Assembly: GCA_030704615.1 (NCBI GenBank)
Contig: CM060731.1
Span: forward strand, 78,598,756 to 78,658,755
DNA: 60,000 bases
Direction of reading: 5' to 3'
From: Takakia lepidozioides
Taxonomy: Eukaryota > Streptophyta > Takakiopsida > Takakiales > Takakiaceae
The notes beneath the pieces are model-generated. The model saw only the letters and a list, made by a program, of their open reading frames with translations, did not search any database and was not told the DNA's origin. The position numbers and the translations under genes are program-made. The first letter of the stretch is position 1, and every line of letters begins with the position of its first letter. This document shows positions 30,525 to 40,212 of this stretch, in pieces.

Positions 30525-31352
30525 GTCCAGGACGTCCCGTAAAGTTGGAAGGGAAAGCCATTGGGTCCACTGGTGTTACGACAGGAGGGGCTCTTGGAAG
30601 GCGAAACCCGGCCTCCTCCAGCATGTCAATCTCCAGTTTGGAGAGTGCGGTTCCAAACTTCACTGGCCACACGGCTGGAATTTGAGGCTTCATTATCACA
30701 TATTCCCGAACAGTCCCCATGACACAGCGCACAATGTCATCCGGGCAGAACCAAAACTTGTGAGGCCTAGACTCCCGCGACTGGTAATGTTTGAACAACC
30801 CGGTGAACGTCGGGGCAGGAGTTCCGCAAGTCACTTTGGAAATTTGGGACTTGCACTTCTGGAACGAGGGGGCCCTAATAGCGGCACATTTGACTTTTGA
30901 TCCATGGGGAGTCCATTCGATATGCCACATTCCGTCTGTACAATCTGACTCCTCTACCGGCAGCGTGGTCTCCCCTTCACCGGGGACTGTGGTGGTTGGA
31001 GACTCCTGAGGGAACGAAGGCAAAGAAGACTCCCCCACAAAGGGGATGGCACCCACAAAAGTTGGGGGCACAGGCACACGTGGTACTGAAAAGTTCACCC
31101 GATCGTGGCGGTGTGAATCTGCATCCGAGCCTAGTGGGGTGTCAAGTTTTATTTTGCACGAACCAAACCTCTCCTCTCCTTCCAGATGTGCAAGCCGTGA
31201 CTGCACTCGTTCACAGCCCGTGCCATCTTAGTAGGGTCTTTCAATCTGTTTGCAGCCCTGAGCAGCAACTCTGCCCTGTCTGGCCCCTTGCCTGTACCCC
31301 GTCCCCGAAGGAAATCCCGGTACCGTGTTTGTTGCGAGAGCGCGCGGATCAT
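30433..31352 (-). pseudogene. coding-like segment between DDE and SWIM blocks
   Basis: Two frames: 31,352-31,149 (RYRDFLRGRGTGKGPDRAEL, LLRAANRLKDPTKMARAVN) and 31,206-30,433 (257 codons; CDIVR-type segment FWFCPDDIVRCVMGTVREYV, then PAVWPVKFGTALSKLEIDML and EEAGFRLPRAPP). Composition is convincingly protein-like. I cannot assign a domain; it is probably the transposase C-terminal region or sequence from an adjacent copy. Confidence 0.45.
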
Positions 31353-31602
31353 GTCATCAGCTGTTTAATGTACAGATCCCGCCCGTTCTTCCCGGATTGC
31401 TTCATCCAAACACTGTGCATTGTCTCCGAAAGATTGCAAGAGGGCATGTCCGCAATATCCTCAAGCGTCATATCTTGCCAGCCACCAGATTATGCAATGA
31501 GTATTCATGTTTTGAGTGCTGTTTTACTGGACAAGAGCAAGCATCAAAGTGAAGAAACAAAACCCTCTAACTCATGGAACTTACTGTTGTCATGAAACCC
31601 CC

Positions 31603-32241
31603 TCACTGTCTGTATCGGAAATGCCAAAACCCAAACCAATCGTCCAGCTCTTTGAGGCCTTCCTGGCTTGATGCATCCGAGGAGTACCACCATGCTCGGA
31701 TAGTTTGATACAGGGAGTTTGCCTCATGGTCCGTCCTTGCATCTTTGTACAAGCGGCATAGTCTCATGTGCTCGTCCTGCAATTCCACTTTTATGCAACT
31801 CTTTGTATGCCTTCGAAGGGACTGCGTCCAATGAAAGAGACAAGTGCGCTCCCTACCTTCCATAGATGTTTTGGGGTCTCCAGATCCAAACACACACCGT
31901 AATGCATTCCAGTTTGCCTGGGCGTTGTCAGCCATGAATCCATTGAAGTTTGGATCAGGCACACCATTCAAATTCATGACGTTCACAAGAGACCTCCACA
32001 TCAGAATTTGAGATTGTGTGTCCTCGGATTGCATGTCGCAAACGGCTATAGTCATTACTCTCTGGTAAGTGGGATCATACACATGACAAGCCATGGTTGT
32101 CCACTCTTTAACACGTTTGACATGGTCAAACATGAGCCATGATTTCTGCAGATCGCCTCCAGGTTGCATTCTTCGGACCAGGCTAACTCCACTACCCTCC
32201 CCCACCGTGGACATTTTGAATAAGATCTTGAATAAAGTCAT
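31603..32241 (-). pseudogene. MULE-type DDE transposase domain
   Basis: 212 codons. The catalytic signature resembles the MULE domain: a first Asp in SWLMFDHVKRVKEWTTMACH (Asp39), DMQSEDTQSQ (69-78), the second Asp in GFMADNAQANWNALRCVFG (Asp105) and the C-x2-H motif CLFHWTQSLRRH (Cys134, His137). The third acidic residue probably lies in the helix near HEANSLYQTIRAWW. The upstream boundary is frame-broken (LQDLIQNVHGG-type sequence in another frame at about 32,240-32,330). Family function: cut-and-paste transposition. Confidence 0.65.
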
Positions 32242-32483
32242 ATTTGCTTCTACGCTTCAAGTGCAGAATGCTATCAAGAGGACCTCTGTTCCCTGGGCCT
32301 GTTCGCAGTGCGTTGATGTGATTCTGGACATTGGGTGGAAAAATGGTCCATAACAGCATCTAGCTTTGAGGAGTCTAGCTTGGCTAAGATATCGTCTGGT
32401 TCTCCAAGAATATATTTTTGCAAGAACGTCTTGCTTGCCGCAAGTGCAATGGCTGACGGCGTAGCATTCGGAGCGTTGTGAAC

Positions 32484-33068
32484 TTATTGCTGCAGGAGTC
32501 CCAGTGCCGTATCTATACTTTCCCTGCAATCTCCTTTGCACACGGGGTGATCATGATTTCCGAGATGTATACAAGCCCGAGTAAGGGTCTGGCAACGATG
32601 AAGAACGTAGTACATGCGAGCCTTGCAGGTGGCAATGCATGTGGGGACGAATTTGTAGAACCTACAGATGAACGTAGTGTTACTTGGAGTGGCACAACCC
32701 ATTGCAAATGGATTGTCCGCACAACCCTCCCACTCGGTTTCGTTTGCGGAACCAGTCAGCCCCAGGCCACTGCAATTTGCATTTGTACATCGCAGGTGCC
32801 CAACGCAAACTGATCTCCGAAACTTCAACCCATGAGGATTGTGTATGTTGGAAGTTTTCATCCGGCACCAAGGGTGTCCATCATGTTTCTTGTCCATACC
32901 CTGCATCAAACCAGCCAAACCTCCACATGAGGTTGGAGGCGGCAACTCGAAGAGGACATCACCATCAAATTCAGCAGGCAGACATTTTGCTCTTTCAATT
33001 CGAATTGTCCCCCATGCAATGACGCAAGCCTGACTTAGTTTTTTAGAGATAGCGAGGTAAGCAGGCAC
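32484..33068 (-). pseudogene. GCM/WRKY-like zinc-finger N-terminus of MULE transposase
   Basis: A 194-codon open stretch; the first about 12 residues come from the adjoining tandem repeat, so the true start is uncertain. Residues 65-99 (HPWCRMKTSNIHNPHGLKFR then CVGHLRCTNANC) with the distal ACIHLGNHDHPVCKG (about 167-181) give the C...C...H-x-H pattern of the GCM/WRKY/FLYWCH superfamily, which is known to provide DNA binding in MULE transposases. A single TAA after LGLLQQ interrupts a frame that then stays open for about 70 more codons (TPSAIALAASKTFLQKYILG). Confidence 0.55.
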
Positions 33069-33345
33069 ACAGACCAGGCTTGCATTGACGCAAGCCTGAC
33101 TTGGTAATGCCCAGAACTTTGAGTTTATATGTATTTGAGTCTCTCACTCAATCCAAACATAGTTTTTCAGAGATAGCGAGGTAAGCAGGCACACAGACCA
33201 GGCTTGCATTGACGCAAGCCTGACTTGGTAATTCCCTGAACTTTGAGTTTATATCTATTTGAGTCTCTCAATCTAAACATAGTTTTAGAGATAGCGAGGT
33301 AAGCAGGCACACAAACCAGGCTTGCGTTGACGCAAGCCTGAAGTT
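33030..33345. repeat. tandem repeat, about 2.5 copies of a 120-124 bp unit
   Basis: The unit AGATAGCGAGGTAAGCAGGC ACACAGACCAGGCTTGC... repeats at about 33,048, 33,172 and 33,291. Each unit carries the palindrome AGGCTTGCRTTGACGCAAGCCT and a TTTGAGTTTATAT block. It overlaps the 5' end of the MULE frame. Confidence 0.85.
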
Positions 33346-33520
33346 TCTTCCATACAAACGTATGCAGGAGCCAGAAGAAAAGGAAAACATCCTTTGTGAG
33401 AGAATTTTCCGTTGTCCCATCCATGCTTGCGTCAACGAAAGTATGTGGATCTTAGCCTGTTTGGGGTTGTAAAACGGTCCTTTGAAGACCTCCATATCAT
33501 GCTTGCGTTAACGCAAGGCT
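33076..33520. repeat. palindrome cluster AGGCTTGCGTNNACGCAAGCCT
   Basis: Near-perfect palindromes lie at 33,076-33,097, 33,200-33,221, 33,318-33,339 (perfect 10-bp arms), 33,423-33,443 (partial) and 33,499-33,520 (TTGCGTTAACGCAA core). A diverged but still perfect relative, AGGCTTGTGTCAACACAAGC CT, lies at 34,510-34,531 inside the plus-strand gene's intron-like region. They fill the spacer between two divergent genes. Confidence 0.8.
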
Positions 33521-33584
33521 GATCTCATGGATCACATAATCCCGCTTTTGATCTGATAATGTATTTCTTGTTTTTGATGGGCAG

Positions 33585-34919
33585 AAGAAGAGGAGAAAGG
33601 GCAAAGGCCCTGTTGCAGTGACAACAGTCCAAACAGAAGTGCAAGACACAGATATGGATTACAAAGGCATGGCCATCAAGATAAGGTCAAACTCAAAAGT
33701 GAAATCTGGACAGGTAATCCGATCCATGATGGTTATGGAGGCGAACCTCATGGTACCCCTCTGCAGGATGATATCAATGCCTGTTGTTCGTCCTGCCCTG
33801 ACCAGGGATATCAGGAAGCTTCAAGGAGATTGCACGGGGTATGTTTTTGGAACCCCTGTCTTTTACATTTATGTTGGAGACTCCAATGGGAACGAGAGAC
33901 TAGTAGACGAGGGCATCGAGGGAAAGTGGGATGAGTGCTGGAGGGAAGTGAATTTGGAATTCGAGCAGTCTCTGTCCAAGAGTCCGGAGTTGCAGGTGTA
34001 CAGTAACAAGATGTTCTTTGTTTGGGACGGGAACCACCGCCTGCTTGCCTGGCTGGAGTACATTGAATCTATGCATTGAGAGGAGAAAGATTGGCATTAC
34101 TCCGTCGCGGCGTGCGTTTTGGATCTGAAGGGAAACTACACACAGCTACTAACAACCATGCATGATATAAACAAGTAAGTTCTCTTCAACCACCAGATCC
34201 TGATGCAGCCTCAGATGCTATTATTTGCCATTAAGTCTTTTTCTCACTATCGGCTTGATGGTGCAGGCAGACAGAGTCTTCCCATGTCACCACAAACCTA
34301 GTGCATATATTATTCAGGATGCAAAAGCTAGGATGGATGCCATTGTCCAGTTTCAAGACTATTCTTTCACCCGAGGCCTTCGAGAAGTGCGAGACCTCCA
34401 AAAGGGCGGAGACATGGTACACACTCACGAGGGATGCGTTCCTGGAGTACATGTACAAGGTGAGTCCTGCAAACTGCTATTTTTTAAGCATTCATATGTA
34501 CCCATGTTCAGGCTTGTGTCAACACAAGCCTGGATCATTGCGAAGTTTAGACTCAGGTACCTATTTCACATTTTGGAGTCTGAAATTTTCAACGTTGCCT
34601 TTGGGTTGGATAGCAAGAAATTGTTGATGCGGGAGAGAGGGGAAAAGCGGAATATTACGGGAAAACTCCTGAAAGTGAACGCACTGCCTACGGTATTGAG
34701 GCGGCAATGACCTTCCACATGAACGAATTCCGCGGGAAGGTGGTGACTGCGTTCACCAAGCAACTACACATAGCTGATCCCGGTCTTGGCTCTCAGTTTC
34801 TGGATGAGGTTCGCATTCATTGGAGCAAGACAACAAAGCCTGAAATGACACGAAGAGAAGCTGCACAGGCTTGCCATGGCACTGGTGGAGCCAGTAGTGA
34901 AAATTTGGTGGCTGCAAAT
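33585..34919 (+). CDS. gene with ParB/Srx-like GNHR motif, truncated by gap
   Basis: Probable exons: about 33,585-34,174 (ending AACAA|GTAAGT; one in-frame TGA at 34,077-34,079), about 34,266-34,459 (after GGTGCAG, ending TACAAG|GTGAGT) and about 34,611-34,919 running into the gap. The first exon ends with KMFFVWDGNHRLLAWLEYIE, similar to the D-G-N-H-R-x2-A core of ParB/sulfiredoxin-fold proteins, where this loop binds nucleotide phosphates. The third has MTFHMNEFRGKVVTAFTKQL and TKPEMTRREAAQ. Divergent to the MULE gene across a palindrome-rich spacer. The TGA makes an active product doubtful. Role unknown; a nucleic-acid-associated NTPase/nuclease-like domain is inferred. Confidence 0.45.
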
Positions 34920-35419
34920 NNNNNNNNNNNNNNNNNNNNNNNNNNNNNNNNNNNNNNNNNNNNNNNNNNNNNNNNNNNNNNNNNNNNNNNNNNNNNNNNN
35001 NNNNNNNNNNNNNNNNNNNNNNNNNNNNNNNNNNNNNNNNNNNNNNNNNNNNNNNNNNNNNNNNNNNNNNNNNNNNNNNNNNNNNNNNNNNNNNNNNNNN
35101 NNNNNNNNNNNNNNNNNNNNNNNNNNNNNNNNNNNNNNNNNNNNNNNNNNNNNNNNNNNNNNNNNNNNNNNNNNNNNNNNNNNNNNNNNNNNNNNNNNNN
35201 NNNNNNNNNNNNNNNNNNNNNNNNNNNNNNNNNNNNNNNNNNNNNNNNNNNNNNNNNNNNNNNNNNNNNNNNNNNNNNNNNNNNNNNNNNNNNNNNNNNN
35301 NNNNNNNNNNNNNNNNNNNNNNNNNNNNNNNNNNNNNNNNNNNNNNNNNNNNNNNNNNNNNNNNNNNNNNNNNNNNNNNNNNNNNNNNNNNNNNNNNNNN
35401 NNNNNNNNNNNNNNNNNNN
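34920..35419. other. assembly gap of 500 N
   Basis: Exactly 500 N. The round number suggests a placeholder, so the true distance is unknown. It cuts the ParB-like gene. Confidence 1.
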
Positions 35420-36974
35420 TGTTGCTCTTTCTCTCTTTGGCTGCTTCTTGCCAGATCCGATGACTTTCTCTTTGCAGCACGGTCCTACTAAGGACTTAAA
35501 AGTTTGCCATCGCCATAAAGTACACACGTTTGTTGCTAGCATACACTGCCAGTGCACGTAGCCCACTCAATGGGCAATGGAATTCGGCACATTGGCAAAA
35601 CATGCAATAGTGTAGGGCCATTGCTTGACATTTTGGCTCTTGCAACTTGGGCAACGGTGTACCTTGATTATTAAGCACTTGTACCTTGAGGTTTGAACCC
35701 TTGCCCTTGAGGCTTGAACCCTCATTATTAAGCACTTGTATACCTTAGGCTGAACCCTCATACTAACTTAGACTTTTCATTTGCAAGTTTTTTTTTTTCT
35801 TAGCCCTTCATGATGAAAGGTTCAGATTTTATCTGGCCTTTCCTTTGAAGGGCCCTGATTTGAAGGGCCCTTCATATGGAGCATTTTTGCAAGTTGAAGG
35901 GCGTTGCAGTCTTAAAAAATAAACACTGCTGTAATTGAAATCTAATTCTCATTTTGTTATTTAATACTCACCTGTTCATGACTCCTTCCTAAATTTATAC
36001 ACACTCAGAGTTATGAATGAAGACCTTATGACCTAAATATGTTCATAAAAGCTAATTATGAATGTAAATGAAATATGCAATGAATTATGATGCTGCCTGA
36101 GAGAGATGATTGTCCCAATGTTTGCCTCCCATGACGACTGTGTACTACAAGAAGCATTATAGTGAAGGTAATGGCAGTTTGCAACGACGGCTGCTTTTCA
36201 TTGAATGCGACTTGGTAACCAAAGCCAATTATAAGCTGCTTGTTTTGGATTGATTTTCATTTATGTGGACGGATGCAGGTAATCATGACAACTATGTCTT
36301 ATATCTGAAGTCAGTGAGTCTGGCCAATGAGTTCTTCCTTTTTAGTTTATGAGTTTTAAGTTCATGTTGTAATTTGTCGTCTCTCTGGCAAGAACCCAGC
36401 GAACGCGGGCATCAATCGCATATGTTGCCCGGGTGGAGATGTGAAAGAAAGAGAGAAGCTCAAAGTGGGATCAAAGTAGGAGGTACACCCAGAAACTGTT
36501 GGCGCGATGCAGTACGTCTCGCTCTATATAAGCCAAGAATCCTACATGTCTCGGTCTCTGTTGCAGCAGTACCCACGTGCCCACCTCAAAGCTAGTAAGC
36601 AAGGGTCCTGTAATAGAGTTGAGGTCAACAGGAGGTCCAATTAACACGGTTTGAGAAAGCCAGTCAGTTGACGATGTGCTATAACCATGAGAGGGAGTCT
36701 TCCGTGGATCGCTAATTCAGACATAAGTTTTTGCTCGGACTTTTTCTTCTCATGCGCGCAATAGACGTGCCTAGTAGGTAGTGAGGACATAGCACAATCA
36801 CATGCGTTGTGTATTGTGTATTTTTCTAATAACACGAAGTGAATTTAGAATTGAATTGCTCAAATCGGAGTTGGGTGAGGGACGAAATTGTGGTTGTTTG
36901 TACACATGCAAGATGGGAGGTAACGGACGACATAGAGATCTATATATGAAGTCGTCAATGGTCAATATTTAGGC
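35420..36974. other. unassigned region after the gap
   Basis: A possible last exon (after TTTGCAG at 35,477: HGPTKDLKVCHRHKVHTF, stop at 35,559) is too short to support. At 35,665-35,762 a 2-copy repeat ATTATTAAGCACTTGTA..CCTTGAGG..GAACCCT is seen, and at 35,846-35,880 a palindromic GAAGGGCCC cluster. No gene is supported. Confidence 0.4.
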
Positions 36975-37200
36975 CTATACGTTGACGTCAAGCAGCAGAT
37001 CTAGACCTACTGTTGCATTCCCTCCCTCGCTCTTCCTCTCATACATGGGTGGAAATTTCTTAAACTCGCAGAATTTGACAGAGACCCAGACTCTTTCGTC
37101 GACGACTGCTTGAATATACCTCGAGGGTGGCGTGTACCCAACCAATTTGACGGAGTCGGTATGATGTACCAGCACGAATGCATTGCAAGTTGCAGGAATA
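36975..37200 (-). other. possible C-terminal exon, unknown
   Basis: On the minus strand a frame from about 37,196 to the stop at 36,975 reads FVLVHHTDSVKLVGYTPPSR then YIQAVVDERVWVSVKFCEFK, with good amino-acid composition and a possible acceptor just upstream. No upstream exon or family could be identified, so it may be chance. Confidence 0.2.
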
Positions 37201-38590
37201 TGCCAGTCAAATGTTGAACAGTGTGCAGCAACTTATGTGCTTCTATATACTTACACCCATTCTTCAAAACTCCAACAGTGAACCGTGAATTTCTAGTTCC
37301 TTCCATTTTGTCCCACATTCCACACTCCAATTTTCCAACGCCTTCATTGTCTCTAGGCTTGATAGCTCATACCGCAGTGTTTATTTCCGATCTCAGAGCT
37401 GTCATTTGGCCCCTACATTTATTATCATGGACACACAACATTTCTGTAGGCTTTTCTTAGATTTCTGGCTCAGAAAAACTGATCAAACAAATAAACTCAT
37501 TTGAGGCTTGAGCCCACCACCAACTGAACCTCCGCAACGTAACTTAATCAGGCTTCGATCTCATGCGCTCCACATCGTGGGAGATTCCCCCCACTCTCAG
37601 ACGTCACAAGCTCGAGAGATATACCTCCACAGCCCCCAACTCCTGTTGCCGTCGGAACTCCGTTGGTGGGGACGGCGACGATGATGAGCCATGTCATCGG
37701 GCGCCTCGCCGAAACAAACAATCCACGACTTGACTTTCCACTGATTCCGTGGCCCCTCCCGACACACGGACGAATTCCTGCACCGTCTGTTCGGCATTCA
37801 TCCACCGCGCTGAAGTTATTTGAAAAGTATCGAGGGGGGGAAAGAAAACACGAAACAGAACAGACCGTTCTGACATCCAGGCGGTGCCTCCGCCGCCGCC
37901 GTGGTATATAAATGTTGGACCTGCCGCCACTGTGGCGATTTTTTTTCGCACGCGTCAGATTTCTGCCATCGCCATTTTGGCAATAATATGGGGGTCCCCG
38001 ACGCGCAGCCATCTGAGTTTGGCGATGAATCAACAGCCTGGCTATCGCTACGGTCAAAGCGATCACGTTGCTCGAGCTCGGCGTCCGTATGTTATTAGGG
38101 CTCACACTTTACGGTACTTACTCCCTGGCCCCTTTTATAATATTGTCAGAGTCTATTTCTCCAAATGTTTTTGTTTTCTCCAATATATTTCCTCGTTAAA
38201 AAAAACAAAACCCACGGCCTCTTTGAGTCACTCATTTCGAACAACAATAATTCCCTGGTTTTTAAATAATTTCTCTTCGACGGTAAGACGATATGATGTG
38301 ATGCGGCGAAACCCAGAACTTGCGTTTAGCCAAATCGTCCATGGGGGTGGTTCAAACATTGGACAACATCGCATGCCGTGTCCCAATATAGGCTAATATT
38401 CGCGGTACGTTTCTGTTTGCCTCGGCCACACTACTTAAAAAAGAACCCCCCAAAACCCAAATTAGTTTACTAATTTACATTTCAACTCAGAGTGTCAGGC
38501 AAGAAAAGAAACTCACAGCGAACTAGGCAGTTGACAAGGTTCGAATCCCTAACGGCTAACGACCCACAAAAGAATTCCGTGTGTAGGGAG
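37201..38590. other. no supported gene
   Basis: GC-richer stretch with several overlapping open frames on both strands (for example 37,548-38,105 minus) but none with recognisable motifs or coherent splicing. A short T-run/A-run spacer lies at 37,941-38,210. Confidence 0.35.
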
Positions 38591-38879
38591 AGTGACATCA
38601 GCGGCGGCATCCTCGAAATCTGGACTTGGGGCCAAGAAAATGACAACCCGCAAGTCAATACTTTTGCCGCATCAGTATCGCGGCAGCAACGCCACAAAAC
38701 CTCGCGGGGAGACGCGTCGGTGTGGTCCCAGGGAGGCAGCGAGCGAGAGAGGGATGCAAGGCGAGCGCGAGGGCGAGGACAACAATAAAGGAAGAAGCCC
38801 GCGAATAGGCGGCCCTGCCGCCATCTTCGTGATCGGGCTCCCGAGAAGGTGTGGCAGGGCCATGGACTGACGCTCGGGC

Positions 38880-39048
38880 GTAGGAGCGGAGGCGAGGAAG
38901 AAGAGGGAGAGGGACAGGTGACCGGAGAGGGAAAGAGGGAAAGAGGGAGAGGGAGAGGGAGAGAGGGAGAGGGAAATAAGGGAGAGAGGGAGAGAGGGAG
39001 AGGGAACAGGGAGAGAGGTAGAGAGAGGAGAGGCGATCGAGATGTCTA
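38880..39048. repeat. GA-rich (GGGAGA)n tract upstream of DUF604 gene
   Basis: Degenerate GAGAGGGA repeats. It lies about 290 bp before the start codon of the glycosyltransferase gene. GA-rich tracts are common in plant promoters and 5' leaders; a regulatory role here is inference. Confidence 0.8.
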
Positions 39049-39339
39049 GGCGGTAGCTTGCCGCCGCGATTGATCGCTTTCCATCTGTCTCCTTTCCCCT
39101 TTCCGAGGGTCCAGGGAGACTGTTCTGTTCTAGGACCCTCCCGCGTTTTTTGTTAGGGGTTCTTGTTCTTTTTAGGGGGATCTGGCTTTTTGTGGTTTCG
39201 GGTTCTCCGGGAGGAGGGGAGGGAGTTCTTTCTGCTGGGGTTTGTTGCCTGTTGCATGGCCGAGAAGGGGCGGCATTGGTGGTGGGTTGGGGGGCTAGTG
39301 ATTCTATGAAAGGTGGGAGAGGGAGGAGTGGAGTGCAGG

Positions 39340-40212
39340 ATGTTTATGAGGAGCCAGGTGCAGCGAGGGCCGGGTAGGCGTGGGTGGTGGAGCACAGTGC
39401 TGGTGCTGGCGGTGTTTCTTGCTGTGGGGACGACTGCTTGGCTGTCGCTGGTGTTTTCGTCGCACAGGAGTCCCTGTGTGGCGGACTTGCATGCGGTGCA
39501 GGGGCCTCCGTCTGCTTTTCCGTGGCAGGTATCAACGTCGGGGTCGAGTTTGAGTTTTCAGCCGAGCTCGTTTCCGGTGAATACAGGGTCGTACAGCAGC
39601 AGCCAGAGCAATGGGACGCTGGCGCTACGGAATATTGTGTTTGGGATCGCAGGATCGGCGCAGCTGTGGTCGAAGCGCAAGGAGTTCATCAAGCTGTGGT
39701 GGCGGCCTCAGGAGATGCGGGGCTTTGTGTGGCTGGAGGAAGCTGTGAAGATTAACCCGGCCGAGAACCTGCCGCCTGTGCTGGTGTCGCAGGACACCTC
39801 CAGCTTCACGTATACTCATCCTTTGGGCCACCCCGCGGGAATTCGTATATCTCGCGTTGTGTGCGAAACCTTCCGATTGCACCTTCCTGATGTGCAATGG
39901 TTCGTCATGGGTGATGATGACACTCTTTTCTCTACGGACAACCTAGTGCGTATACTGAGCAAATATGATCCATCGGAAATGTACTATATCGGAAGCAACT
40001 CTGAAAGCCACAAGCAAAACGACCATTTTAGTCACAGTATGGCGTACGGAGGGGGAGGATTTGCCATCAGCTATCCGTTAGCTGAGGCTCTGGCGCGCAT
40101 GCAGGACCAATGCTTGGAGCGGTACCCTCTGCTCTTTGGAAGTGATGACAGACTACATGCGTGCATTACTGAGCTCGGTGTGCCTCTCACCAGGGAACCT
40201 GGCTTTCATCAG
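39340..40212 (+). CDS. DUF604 gene exon 1
   Basis: 291 codons. The ATG at 39,340 is chosen because it gives a short basic N-terminus (RRGWW) before the hydrophobic anchor; an in-frame ATG at 39,346 is an alternative. Ends at CATCAG|GTCAGC. Confidence 0.85.

Larger units (their letters stand above)
30099..33068 (-). mobile_element. decayed Mutator-like (MULE) transposase gene
   Basis: On the minus strand, in transcription order, there is a GCM/WRKY-like zinc-finger region (33,068-32,484), a short helical linker (32,480-32,260), a MULE DDE domain (32,241-31,603), a C-terminal-like region (31,352-30,433) and a SWIM finger (30,524-30,099). Stops and frameshifts between the blocks show decay, although some breaks may be introns. 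No terminal inverted repeats were recognised. In other MULEs that I know the SWIM finger follows the DDE domain directly. Here about 1 kb of other coding-like sequence separates them. Confidence 0.7.

Noticed and set aside
37548-38105. 185-codon minus-strand open frame
   Set aside because: Composition is basic and irregular, competes with overlapping frames on both strands and shows no motif or splice support.
38849-39049. Gly/Arg/Glu-rich open frame
   Set aside because: It is the translation of the GA-rich low-complexity tract upstream of the glycosyltransferase gene.
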